This document shows positions 44,284-53,218 of a stretch of 64,000 nucleotides of DNA, piece by piece. A program made the position numbers and the translations under genes. The stretch is from Rhodoferax aquaticus (GTDB taxonomy: Bacteria > Pseudomonadota > Gammaproteobacteria > Burkholderiales > Burkholderiaceae_C). The stretch spans positions 2,666,001 through 2,730,000 of the forward strand of contig NZ_CP036282.1 of the NCBI RefSeq assembly GCF_006974105.1, read 5' to 3'. The notes below the pieces were generated by a model. It did not search any database. It saw only the letters and a program-made list of their open reading frames with translations, and was not told where the DNA came from. The stretch's first letter is position 1; the number at the start of each line of letters is the position of its first letter.

Positions 44284-44670
44284 TTAACCCAAATTCCCCA
44301 TCGCATACGCATACACCGCATCACCCAAAAACTCCACCATCTGGGGGTGGTAGGTGTTGTGGAAGTCGCGCATGGCGGGGTTTTCGCTGTAGAACAGGCC
44401 CATGCCGATGTAGGCATCACGGCTGGGGGTGTAGAAGCGGCTGGCCAGGGCGTAGTGCTGGGCCATGAGGGCTTGCACTTCGGCGGACTCGGGTGCTTGC
44501 ATTCCCACGAGTGGGGCTAGCACTTTGTAGAAGGCGTCCCAGTCGGCGTGGGCTTGGGCTTTGTCTACGTGTGACCAATGGTTGGTGGCTTGCAGGGAGC
44601 GGGTTTGCTCGGTTTGCATGGCGTTGCGGCACGCGTCTAGTGTTTGCGCGCTGGCGTCTTTGATTCCCAT
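44284..44670 (-). CDS. TipAS-like antibiotic-recognition domain protein
   Basis: A 128-residue all-helical protein. ADWDAFYKVLAPLV, AEVQALMAQHYALASRFYTPSRDAYIGMGLFYSENPAMRDFHNTYHPQMVEFLGDAVYAYA fits the TipAS/SkgA effector fold, which binds thiopeptide-type or other ligands. Here the MerR DNA-binding domain is absent, so it is a stand-alone domain. It ends about 100 bases upstream of the integron promoter, reading towards it. No attC flanks it. Confidence 0.7.
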   Translation of the reverse strand: MGIKDASAQTLDACRNAMQTEQTRSLQATNHWSHVDKAQAHADWDAFYKVLAPLVGMQAPESAEVQALMAQHYALASRFYTPSRDAYIGMGLFYSENPAMRDFHNTYHPQMVEFLGDAVYAYAMGNLG

Positions 44671-44736
44671 GGTGTGGCTTTTTCTACTCGTTGTTATTGG
44701 ATAGATGTGACAGCGAACAGCACTGGCTGTTGCGTC

Positions 44737-44766
44737 TCAAGCTTAAGCTAGAAGCTTGATTCTTTT
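44737..44766 (+). terminator. Hairpin with T-tract between TipAS and parE genes
   Basis: TCAAGCTT pairs with AAGCTTGA around a 7-base loop, followed by TTCTTTTTT. The T-tract is on the plus strand, although both neighbours are on the minus strand, so it would end antisense or readthrough transcription. Confidence 0.45.
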
Positions 44767-44799
44767 TTGCAGGCGCATGGCCCGCCCAGAATTATTTCC

Positions 44800-45096
44800 C
44801 TACAAGCTGTTGTAACCGGACTCGCGCTGATGCCTTAGCGCAAGCACCAATATGCGGTCGATGTGCGGCAAAAACCGATACAGCGCCAGATACCCAGTTC
44901 GCCCCCTTGAAATGACCAACTCTCGCTGTCCGAAGTGCACCTTGCGGCCCATCTCGGGGTGCTGAACCAAAATCTCCAGCGCGTCGAAAATCAGTGCGGC
45001 AGTGCCAAGCGCAGCTTGCGGATCGGTTTCAAGCAAGAAATCGCTAAGTCTTTCCAAATCAAGCAAGGCTTGATCGCTGTAGACCAGCTCAGTCAT
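44800..45096 (-). CDS. RelE/ParE family toxin
   Basis: A 98-residue toxin-like protein (MTELVYSDQALLDLERLSDFLLE) with the ParE pattern HPEMGRKVHFGQRELVISRGRTGYLALYRFLPHIDRILVLALRHQRESGY. ParE-type members poison DNA gyrase. Its ATG overlaps the upstream antitoxin by 8 bases. A truncated relative lies at 48721-48812. Confidence 0.9.
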   Translation of the reverse strand: MTELVYSDQALLDLERLSDFLLETDPQAALGTAALIFDALEILVQHPEMGRKVHFGQRELVISRGRTGYLALYRFLPHIDRILVLALRHQRESGYNSL

Positions 45097-45415
45097 GGGC
45101 TGGCTTCATCGGCTTGCGTGTATCCAATGGCTGGGCCTCTGGCCTGCCAGTGGTGTCACCCGTCTTGCCGCGCTTTACGCGGGCCAAGAGGTAGGCTTTG
45201 ACATCGGCACCACCAAACACGGTGTTGGTCTGCAAGGTTTGCTGATAAGACGCGTCACCATCTGCATAAAACTGTTGGCGTACCAGCGCGTCTTCCATGG
45301 CAGATTGCAAGGTATCCACCATGAGCGCGTGGGCCGTCTTGCCCTCAAACGCTGCAACTTGGGCAATGGTGGCCTTCAAGGCATCCGGGAGTTTGAGCGA
45401 AGTAGTGGCTGTCAT
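45089..45415 (-). CDS. RHH-type antitoxin
   Basis: A 108-residue antitoxin. The ribbon-helix-helix N-terminus TTSLKLPDALKATIAQVAAFEGKTAHALMVDTLQSAME would bind DNA; the C-terminal part FYADGDASYQQTLQTNTVFGGADVKAYL wraps the toxin. The ATG at 45415 has GGAGG five bases upstream. It precedes and overlaps the toxin gene, the normal order for autoregulated pairs. Confidence 0.88.
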   Translation of the reverse strand: MTATTSLKLPDALKATIAQVAAFEGKTAHALMVDTLQSAMEDALVRQQFYADGDASYQQTLQTNTVFGGADVKAYLLARVKRGKTGDTTGRPEAQPLDTRKPMKPAHD

Positions 45416-45429
45416 GGCATCCTCCAAAA

Positions 45430-45449
45430 AGTAACACTATAGTAACACT
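45430..45449. promoter_or_regulatory. Operator/promoter of the toxin-antitoxin operon
   Basis: Two direct copies of AGTAACACT (45430-45438 and 45441-45449) lie 15 bases upstream of the antitoxin start. The minus-strand reading contains TATAGT, a likely -10 box, between them. Direct repeats of this size suit an RHH dimer. Confidence 0.6.
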
Positions 45450-45561
45450 CACGCCGCCTCAACGAAAGCTGTGCCTCGCCAAGGCTGCATAACGGTTCTA
45501 CTTTGAGGATCAGTGAAAATCGGGGGATTGCCCTTCACTCCCCTTCCCATTTAAAGCGCCT

Positions 45562-47925
45562 GTGGTGACTACCAAACTCAAGGGGTTCATCCTTACCCGC
45601 CGCTGGTGGGACACACCAACAGGCACAGACATCGAGTACTGGCTGGCAACCGACGCCGGGCCGCTGAAAGTGCTGCTGAGTGCGCAAACGTCGGTGGCCT
45701 TTGTCGAAACCCGCTTCCGTGCGGCCGTGGAGGCGCAGCTTGCGTCCCTGCCCGGCTTGCAGTTGCGTGAACTGGACCTCAAGACCTTTCAGCAAAACCC
45801 CGTCGTCGGGGTCTACGCCAAACAATTTCGCCAACTCGGGCAACTGGCCCGCAAGCTGCAGCCGCAGAACATTGCGCTGCTGGAGGCCGATGTTCGGCCA
45901 CATGAGCGCTATTTGATGGAGCGCTTCATCACCGCCGGTGTCTCGGTGGAGGCTGGGGCGGACGGCACCAGGCTCAGGCCAGAGCCAGACTATCGCCCGG
46001 TGCTGAAAGTCGCCTCACTGGACATAGAGACCAGTGAAAACGGTGAGCTCTATTCCATTGCGTTGGACGGCATGGCACAGCGCGTGGTCTTCATGCTGGG
46101 CGAGCCTGCGCCAGAGCCTAACGGCCCCGCCCAGGCCCTGGACTTTGCGCTCATTTACCTGCCGACCCGCAAGGCCATGATCGAAAGCCTGAACGACTGG
46201 TTCGAGCGCAACGACCCGGACGTCATCATCGGGTGGAGCGTTATCCAGTTCGACCTGCGGGTGTTGCAGAAGACGGCGGACGCTTGCGGCACGGCGCTGC
46301 TGCTGGGCCGGGAGCGACAGCCCACCGAGTGGCGCACGCATCCGGGCAAGCAAGGCTATCTGTTTGCGCCTACGCCGGGGCGCATCGTCATAGATGGCAT
46401 CGAGGCCCTGCGGGCAGCGGCATGGAGTTTTCCATCGTTCAGTCTGGAGAGCGTTTCGCAAGCGCTCTTGGGCGAGGGCAAGGCCATCGGCGATGAGTAC
46501 GACAAGATGGCCGAGATTAACCGGCGCTACCGCGATGACAAACCGGCCCTGGCCGTCTACAACATCCGGGATTGCGAGTTGGTGCTGCGCATTTTTGAGA
46601 AGGCGCAACTGCTGCAGTTTGTGATGGAGCGGGCGCACACCACGGGCCTGGCTGCCGACCATTTTGGTGGCTCCATTGCGGCGTTCAGCCACCACTACCT
46701 GCCGCGCATGCACCGCATGGGCTATGTGGCACCGAGCGTGGGGGATATTCAGAGCAAGGCCTATCCCGGTGGCTATGTGATGGACTCAAAGCCGGGCTTC
46801 TACGATTCCGTGGTGGTGCTGGACTACAAGAGCCTCTACCCCTCCATCATCCGCACCTATTGCGTGGACCCCGTGGGCCATGCAGAAGGCCAGCACGCCA
46901 GCGACCCGTCCGCCCAAATCAAGGGCCCGGGGGGGACACTGTTCTCGCGCACCAAACACTGCCTGCCGGAAATTGTGACCACGCTTTCGCGCAGCCGCGA
47001 TGAGGCCAAGCGGGTCAAAAACGAACCCCTGTCGCAGACCCTGAAGCTCTTGATGAACTCCTTCGCCGGGGTTCTGGGCGCCAGCGAATGCCGCTTCTTC
47101 AACCCCGAACTGGTGTCGGCGGTGACGCTGCGCGGGCATGAGATCGTCAAGCGCACGCAGGTGTTTGTGGAGAACCGCGGGTACGAGGCCATATACGGTG
47201 ACACTGACTCCATCTTCATTTGGCTGGGGCGCACCCACACCAATACAGAGGCCCATGCCGTGGCAGCAGAGCTGGTGCGGGACATCAATGCCTGGTGGAC
47301 GCGCACGCTACGTGAAGAACAGGGCCTGGAGAACTTCCTAGAGATTGAGTTCGACACGCACTACGCCAAGTTCTTTATGCCCACCATCCGCGGTTCAGAC
47401 GTGGGCAGCAAGAAGCGTTATGCAGGCCTGAGCACTGACGCAGCGGGCAAAGAGGAAATGGTTTTTCGCGGTCTGGAGATGGCCCGCAGCGACTGGACTC
47501 TTTTGGCACGGCAATTCCAAGAGGGGCTGTTGTCACGCATCTTCCATGGCCAGCCCTACCGGGAGTTTGTGACCGACTACGCGCGCGCCACCTTGGCAGG
47601 TGCCAAGGATGACCTGCTCATCTACCGCAAACGCCTGCGCCACCGGCTGGATGCCTACCTGGTCAACGTGCCACCCCAGGTGCGCGCCGCTAGGATGGCG
47701 GACGACTACAACCTGCGTGTAGGCCGCCCCATGCAGTACCAAAACGGTGGCTGGATCCAGTATGTGATGACGACGAACGGACCTGAACCGCTGGAGAACC
47801 GCCCATCCCGCGTGGACTACGAGCACTATCTGAACAAGCAGCTCAAGCCGATTGCAGACGCCATCCTCCAGCCCATGGGTGACAGCTTTGCTGCGCTGGT
47901 TTCATCGCAGCGCGCTCTGTTCTAG
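45562..47925 (+). CDS. polB: DNA polymerase II (B family)
   Basis: A 787-residue polymerase, the size of E. coli Pol II, which acts in restart and lesion bypass. The exonuclease motif ExoI is SLDIETSEN (D154, E156); YNIRDCELV supplies Exo III. Polymerase motif A is VVLDYKSLYPSI (D421) and motif C is YGDTDSIFI (D547, D549). All are intact. The start is GTG at 45562, followed by a second GTG. There is no LexA-box pattern that I could identify in the 134 bases upstream. Confidence 0.96.
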   Translation: MVTTKLKGFILTRRWWDTPTGTDIEYWLATDAGPLKVLLSAQTSVAFVETRFRAAVEAQLASLPGLQLRELDLKTFQQNPVVGVYAKQFRQLGQLARKLQPQNIALLEADVRPHERYLMERFITAGVSVEAGADGTRLRPEPDYRPVLKVASLDIETSENGELYSIALDGMAQRVVFMLGEPAPEPNGPAQALDFALIYLPTRKAMIESLNDWFERNDPDVIIGWSVIQFDLRVLQKTADACGTALLLGRERQPTEWRTHPGKQGYLFAPTPGRIVIDGIEALRAAAWSFPSFSLESVSQALLGEGKAIGDEYDKMAEINRRYRDDKPALAVYNIRDCELVLRIFEKAQLLQFVMERAHTTGLAADHFGGSIAAFSHHYLPRMHRMGYVAPSVGDIQSKAYPGGYVMDSKPGFYDSVVVLDYKSLYPSIIRTYCVDPVGHAEGQHASDPSAQIKGPGGTLFSRTKHCLPEIVTTLSRSRDEAKRVKNEPLSQTLKLLMNSFAGVLGASECRFFNPELVSAVTLRGHEIVKRTQVFVENRGYEAIYGDTDSIFIWLGRTHTNTEAHAVAAELVRDINAWWTRTLREEQGLENFLEIEFDTHYAKFFMPTIRGSDVGSKKRYAGLSTDAAGKEEMVFRGLEMARSDWTLLARQFQEGLLSRIFHGQPYREFVTDYARATLAGAKDDLLIYRKRLRHRLDAYLVNVPPQVRAARMADDYNLRVGRPMQYQNGGWIQYVMTTNGPEPLENRPSRVDYEHYLNKQLKPIADAILQPMGDSFAALVSSQRALF

Positions 47926-48106
47926 CCCTACCCTTAGCCACTGCAAAATGTCGCCCATGACAAGGACTCATGACACAGACCTCGCCCTGGACCTGGCTCG
48001 CACCTTCCGCTGGGTTGGGCATTTCGTGTGGCCGCTGCCTCTGTCGGTTGCGCAGCCATTGCCCAGATTTCTGAAGTCTCGGCAGGATGGAGCGGTTGGG
48101 TTCACC

Positions 48107-48712
48107 ATGACATCTTGGTGTTTTAAGGTACTCATGGGCTTGGGTATGGCCATTCTGGTGGGGTGTGCGACGCCTCCCGCGCCCATGCCTTTGCCCTTGC
48201 CCGTGCCAGCGGCTACCAACTTTGCGCCAGCGCCCTTGGCTGAGGCTCTACCAGCCATGCCGCAAGCTCCAGTGCAAGCCCCGATGCAAACTTCTGCACC
48301 TGCGGCCAGCGACCCGGGCGCGCTACCAGACGAACAGCCGCAAGCCCCCCTGGCGGCCGACGCGCCCCGCAAGCAGCAGGGGCTGGCCTCGTGGTACGGC
48401 AAGAAATTTCATGGCCGGCGCACGGCCAGTGGCGAGCGTTTCAACGCATCGGCCTTTACCGCAGCGCACCGCACCCTGCCCCTGCACAGCTATGTGCGTG
48501 TGCGCCGGGTGGCCAACGGGAAGGAGGTTGTGGTGCGCATCAATGACAGGGGGCCGTTTCATCAAGCCCGCCTGATGGATTTGAGTTTTGCTGCGGCCAA
48601 GAAACTCGGCATCGTGGCACTGGGCAGTGCCGAGGTGGAGATTGAGCTGTTGACCGAAGAGGACGGGCGCCTCTTGGGGAACCGTGCCACGCCCAGCGGT
48701 TTACGCAGATAA
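48107..48712 (+). CDS. rlpA: RlpA-family septal-ring lipoprotein
   Basis: A 201-residue lipoprotein. The N-terminus MTSWCFKVLMGLGMAILVGCATPPAP has lipobox LVGC, followed by a long Pro/Ala-rich linker and the double-psi beta-barrel domain: GLASWYGKKFHGRRTASGERFNASAFTAAHRTLPLHSYVRV and VVVRINDRGPFHQARLMDLSFAAAKKLGI. The Glu/His/Asp residues of RlpA lytic transglycosylases (GERF, AAHRTLP, NDRGP) are present; no SPOR domain follows. The open frame extends further upstream to 47957 and into polB, but the signal peptide supports 48107. Confidence 0.9.
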   Translation: MTSWCFKVLMGLGMAILVGCATPPAPMPLPLPVPAATNFAPAPLAEALPAMPQAPVQAPMQTSAPAASDPGALPDEQPQAPLAADAPRKQQGLASWYGKKFHGRRTASGERFNASAFTAAHRTLPLHSYVRVRRVANGKEVVVRINDRGPFHQARLMDLSFAAAKKLGIVALGSAEVEIELLTEEDGRLLGNRATPSGLRR

Positions 48713-48720
48713 CTTGCTCT

Positions 48721-48812
48721 CTACAAGCCCTTGTACCCAGACTCGCGCTGGTGCCGCAGCGCCAGAACCAATATACGGTCGATGTGCGGCAGAAACCGAT
48801 ACAGCGCCAGAT
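48721..48812 (-). pseudogene. Fragment of a ParE-type toxin gene
   Basis: The last 30 codons of a parE gene, encoding ALYRFLPHIDRILVLALRHQRESGY and a stop. They align without gaps to the end of the intact parE (44800-44891), with about eleven mismatches in 92 bases. Homology stops abruptly at 48812; no start codon or N-terminal part is found. This is a remnant of a second toxin gene. The rest of the 275-base gap (48813-48988) holds a dispersed repeat and no gene. Confidence 0.85.
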
Positions 48813-48902
48813 TTCTGCCGGACAGCTTTGCATCCTAGGGTGCTGTTTTTGCCCCTTGTGATGGGATAGACATTGCAGCAAACACGGGCGGGAATTGCTT
48901 CC

Positions 48903-48953
48903 AAAAGCATAGCTGGCTGCGCAGCATCCATGCGCGCCAGTGGCCGAAAATGG
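48903..48953. repeat. Dispersed Comamonadaceae-type intergenic repeat, copy 1
   Basis: The core ATAGCTGGCTGCGCAGCATC followed by CATGCGCGCCAGTGGCC resembles the copy at 52484-52530 (ATAGCTGCTTACGCAGTATC, then CACGGGCG). Sequences of this pattern are common between genes in this family, in my recollection. The function is unknown. Confidence 0.55.
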
Positions 48954-48988
48954 CACAGCTTCCCAGCAGAATTTCAAGAAATTGGCAG

Positions 48989-50110
48989 CTACGCCAGCAC
49001 TGCCACCGACTTCACTTGCGCCCACACCGGCGTGCCTGGCTGCAGGCCCAGTTGCGCCACGGCGCGCTGGGTAATGCGCGCTAACAGCGTGGCGCTGCCG
49101 CATTGCAGCGCCACCATGGCCTGCGCGGGGTGCGTGTCTGCAGCCAGCTGCTGCACAGTGCATGGCAGCAGGTTTTGAATGCTGCTGTGCTGTGCGGGCT
49201 CGGTGGTGAGGCTGACGTCACCCGCGCGCACCCGCAAGCGCAAGGCTTGGCCCACGCGGTAGCCCGCGTCGGCCACCCACAAGGCACCGCCTGCAAACTG
49301 CACGCAGGCCAAATGCCACGGCGCGTCTAGCGCAGACACCTCGCCGCTCAAAACCACGCTGGCATCGTCACCCGTGAGTGCGGGGTTGTGGGTGTTGGCC
49401 AGCACCTGCGCCACGGGGCCGCAGGCGGTGGCTTTGCCGTCTTTGAGCAAGACCACGGTGTCCGCCAGGCGGGCCAACTCGTCCGCCGCATGGGTGACGT
49501 AGAGCATGGGAATGCGGGTTTGGTCCCGCAGGCGCTCTAGCCACGGCAAGATTTCTTGGCGGCGTGCTGGGTCGATAGACGCCAAAGGCTCGTCCAGCAG
49601 CAGCACGCGTGGCTGCTTGGCCAGCGCACGCGCAATGGCCACGCGCTGGCGCTCGCCGCCAGAGAGCTGGGTTGGGCGCTTGTGCAGCAGATGGCCAATG
49701 CCCAAGAGTGCAATCGCGTCCTCCAGCGCTTGGCGCTGCACATCGGCCTGCGGCGCATTGCCAGCGTGCCTTGTCCAGCGCGCCCACAGGGGGCGGCGCA
49801 GGCCGTAGAGCAGATTGCCTTGCACGTTCAAGTGGTCAAACAAGCTGGCTTCTTGAAACACATAGCCCAAGGGACGCTGCCAAGTGGGCAGGTTGATGCC
49901 TTGTGCGTCGTCTTGCCACACCTGGGAGCCAATGTGCACCAGCGCGTTGTGGCAGGGCTCTAGCCCCGCCACGCAGCGCAGCGCCGTGGTTTTGCCGGAG
50001 CCCGAGGCACCAAACAACGCCGTGATGCCTTGCGCGGGCAAATGCAAATCAAGGTCTAGCGCAAAGCCGGGGCGCGTGAGTCCAAAGCGCAGGCGAATGG
50101 CGTGCTCCAT
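48989..50110 (-). CDS. modC: Molybdate ABC transporter ATP-binding protein
   Basis: A 373-residue ATPase of the high-affinity molybdate importer. Walker A is FGASGSGKTT, the signature LSGGERQRVAIARAL, Walker B LLLDEPLASID. The C-terminal 140 residues hold molybdate-binding TOBE domains (PGTPVWAQVKSVAVLA). The ATG at 50110 (MEHAIRLRFG) lies two bases after the modB stop; a longer open frame reaches into modB and is not used. Confidence 0.96.
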   Translation of the reverse strand: MEHAIRLRFGLTRPGFALDLDLHLPAQGITALFGASGSGKTTALRCVAGLEPCHNALVHIGSQVWQDDAQGINLPTWQRPLGYVFQEASLFDHLNVQGNLLYGLRRPLWARWTRHAGNAPQADVQRQALEDAIALLGIGHLLHKRPTQLSGGERQRVAIARALAKQPRVLLLDEPLASIDPARRQEILPWLERLRDQTRIPMLYVTHAADELARLADTVVLLKDGKATACGPVAQVLANTHNPALTGDDASVVLSGEVSALDAPWHLACVQFAGGALWVADAGYRVGQALRLRVRAGDVSLTTEPAQHSSIQNLLPCTVQQLAADTHPAQAMVALQCGSATLLARITQRAVAQLGLQPGTPVWAQVKSVAVLA

Positions 50111-50112
50111 GC

Positions 50113-50793
50113 TCAGCCCCCCACCCGTGGCGTGCGCTTGGTGAGCAGCCCTAAGCCCAGCAACACCACAAACGAAAACACCACCATGCCGCCCGACAGC
50201 CAATGGGCTTGTGTGTATTCCAAGGCCTCCACATGGCCGTAGATTTGGGTAGACACCACGCGCGTGCTGCCGGGAATATTGCCACCCAGCATCAGCACCA
50301 CGCCAAACTCCCCTACGGTGTGGGCGAAGGTCAAAATGCCAGCGGTCAAAAACCCGGGCAAAGCCAGCGGCACGGCCACGGTAAAGAAGGCGTCTAATGG
50401 GCTGGCGCCCAAGGTCGCGGCAACTTCTAAGGGCCGCTTGCCCACCGCTTCAAACGCATACTGCAAGGGCTGCACCGCAAACGGCAGCGAATACACCACC
50501 GAGCCCACGAGCAAACCCGCAAAGGTAAACGGCAACAAGCCCACGCCCAGCCACTGGGTGAACTGCCCGCCCCAGCCATGCGGCCCCAAACTCACCAGCA
50601 AGTAAAACCCCAACACCGTGGGTGGCAGCACCAGCGGCAAGGCCACCACTGCACCAATGGCGGCACGCCAGCGCGAGGGCGTGTGCGCCAGCCACCAGGC
50701 CAGCGGCGTGGCCACCAGCAGCAACACCACCGTGGTGGCGCTGGCGAGTTGGAGGGTGAGCCACACGGCTCCCCAGTCGTCAGCGCTTAGCAA
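50113..50793 (-). CDS. modB: Molybdate ABC transporter permease
   Basis: A 226-residue inner-membrane permease with five to six helices and the EAA-like cytoplasmic loop [25 protein letters not shown], which contacts Mod[17 protein letters not shown] is typical of ModB. The start is TTG at 50793; no ATG is available near the N-terminus. It is 12 bases after modA. Confidence 0.95.
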   Translation of the reverse strand: MLSADDWGAVWLTLQLASATTVVLLLVATPLAWWLAHTPSRWRAAIGAVVALPLVLPPTVLGFYLLVSLGPHGWGGQFTQWLGVGLLPFTFAGLLVGSVVYSLPFAVQPLQYAFEAVGKRPLEVAATLGASPLDAFFTVAVPLALPGFLTAGILTFAHTVGEFGVVLMLGGNIPGSTRVVSTQIYGHVEALEYTQAHWLSGGMVVFSFVVLLGLGLLTKRTPRVGG

Positions 50794-50805
50794 CGCGGTG
50801 CCGCC

Positions 50806-51657
<852 letters not shown>

Positions 51658-51679
51658 TCACCTTGCTACGCTCACCACC

Positions 51680-52456
51680 ATGCCAAAAGCTCCCTTGCAG
51701 CTGGCCCAAGCCTTGGGCCATGAAGAAGTCGACAAACGGCTGGACATCTTGCGCCGCGTGGGCGAGGTAGGGTCTATCTCGGAGGCTGCGCGCGGTGCGG
51801 GCTTGAGCTACCGCGCCGCGTGGCAAGCCATTGACACGCTGAGCAATCTGGCGGGCACGGCGCTGCTGGAACGGGCAGTGGGTGGCTCAGGTGGTGGTGG
51901 GGCCAAGCTCACACCAGCGGGCGAGCAGTTGCTGCATGCAGCGCAGCAACTCAACCATGCCAAAACCCAAGTGCTGGCCACGCTGAGCAGTGCCAGCGCA
52001 GCAAGCGCGGCTCCCAGCGCCCTGCCCGCCTTGGGCCTGCGCACCAGCATGCGCAATATGCTGCCCTGCACCGTGCACCGCCTGCAGCGCCTAGGTGCCA
52101 TAGTGCGGGTAGAACTGCACTTAGACGACGGCAGCGCGCTGGCCTCTCGCATCACAGGCGAAAGCGTGGAACTCCTGGGCTTGCGCAAGGGCTTGCGCGT
52201 GTTGGCCCTGTGCAAAGCCACTGCGGTTACGGTGCGTGCAGACGCGGGCACTGAGGCAGCGGCCCAAGCAGCCAATCAGCTGATTGGCACAGTCAGCCGC
52301 GTGTCACGCGCTGCATCGGGGGGCGAGGTGGTGCTCACCCTGGCCGGTGGCCTGCAAATGGTGGGCTTTGCCGGTCCTGCCCACGGCCTGAAAGCCAAGC
52401 AAGCGGCCACTGCAACGCTGGATGAAAGCGCGGTGGTGCTGGCGCTTGCGCAGTAG
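51680..52456 (+). CDS. modE: Molybdate-responsive transcriptional regulator
   Basis: A 258-residue ModE-type regulator. The winged-helix LysR-like DNA-binding domain is LDILRRVGEVGSISEAARGAGLSYRAAWQAIDTLSNLAGTALLERAVGG. Two C-terminal TOBE (molbindin) domains include RTSMRNMLPCTVHRL and NQLIGTVSRVSRAA. It represses mod genes when loaded with molybdate. It is divergent from modA with 118 bases between starts. Confidence 0.94.
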   Translation: MPKAPLQLAQALGHEEVDKRLDILRRVGEVGSISEAARGAGLSYRAAWQAIDTLSNLAGTALLERAVGGSGGGGAKLTPAGEQLLHAAQQLNHAKTQVLATLSSASAASAAPSALPALGLRTSMRNMLPCTVHRLQRLGAIVRVELHLDDGSALASRITGESVELLGLRKGLRVLALCKATAVTVRADAGTEAAAQAANQLIGTVSRVSRAASGGEVVLTLAGGLQMVGFAGPAHGLKAKQAATATLDESAVVLALAQ

Positions 52457-52483
52457 CCCACTGGAGTCGAATCAGTTACTCCT

Positions 52484-52530
52484 AAAAAGATAGCTGCTTA
52501 CGCAGTATCCACGGGCGAAAACGGCATTTT
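52484..52530. repeat. Dispersed Comamonadaceae-type intergenic repeat, copy 2
   Basis: The same pattern as at 48903-48953 (ATAGCTG-CT-CGCAG-ATCCA). It lies between the convergent modE and thiQ genes and occupies most of that gap. Confidence 0.55.
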
Positions 52531-52558
52531 TTGCCCTACCCCCCTCTGACAAACGGAA

Positions 52559-53218
52559 TCACCAGAGCTGCGCCAAGGTGCCGTCTACCACCCGGTAACC
52601 TGCATCGCCCATGGCGCGGGCCTCGGCTTCGTCGTGTGTGACCCACAGGGTGGCCATGCGTTGCTCGGTGATGCGGCTCTGGAACTCTGTGCGCAGCTGC
52701 AGACGCAGCTCGGCATCCAAGGCAGAGAAAGGTTCATCCAAGAGCAAGGCGCGTGGCTGGGTGATCAGCGCTCGGGCCAGGGCCACACGCTGTTGCTCAC
52801 CACCCGAGAGTTGGGGCACCCGCGCCAATGCAAACTGCGCCATGCCGAAGCGCTCTAGCGTGGCACAGGCTTGCAACCTGGCTTGGCGCTTGGCCACGCC
52901 CTGCTCCACCAGGCCAAAGGCCACGTTGTCTTGCACGCTCAGGTGGGGGAACAAGGCAAAGTCTTGGAACATCAGGGCAAAGCGCCGCCGCTCAGGCGGG
53001 AGGTCGGTGATGTCTTGGCCATCAAACACCAACTGCCCGCTGTCCATGCGCTCTAGGCCCGCCACCACTTTGAGAAGCGTGCTTTTGCCGCTACCCGACG
53101 GGCCCAAAATGGCCACTGTTTGGCCCGGCGGCACTGACAGGTTCACGCCTTGCAGCAGCACACGGCGCTCGCCGCGCACCGGCTCCCAGGTTTTGCAAAT
53201 GTGTCGCAGTTCAAGCAT
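52559..53218 (-). CDS. thiQ: Thiamine ABC transporter ATP-binding protein
   Basis: A 219-residue ATPase with Walker A LGPSGSGKST, signature LSGGEQQRVALARAL and Walker B LLLDEPFSALD. Context (thiB, thiP, TPP riboswitch) assigns it to thiamine/TPP import. The ATG at 53218 overlaps the thiP stop by a few bases; the earlier in-frame start at 53248 lies inside thiP and is not needed. Confidence 0.92.
   Translation of the reverse strand: MLELRHICKTWEPVRGERRVLLQGVNLSVPPGQTVAILGPSGSGKSTLLKVVAGLERMDSGQLVFDGQDITDLPPERRRFALMFQDFALFPHLSVQDNVAFGLVEQGVAKRQARLQACATLERFGMAQFALARVPQLSGGEQQRVALARALITQPRALLLDEPFSALDAELRLQLRTEFQSRITEQRMATLWVTHDEAEARAMGDAGYRVVDGTLAQLW

Noticed and set aside
47852..48106. N-terminal extension of rlpA starting inside polB
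   Set aside because: The lipoprotein signal peptide starts at 48107; the extension overlaps polB in another frame and lacks a ribosome site.
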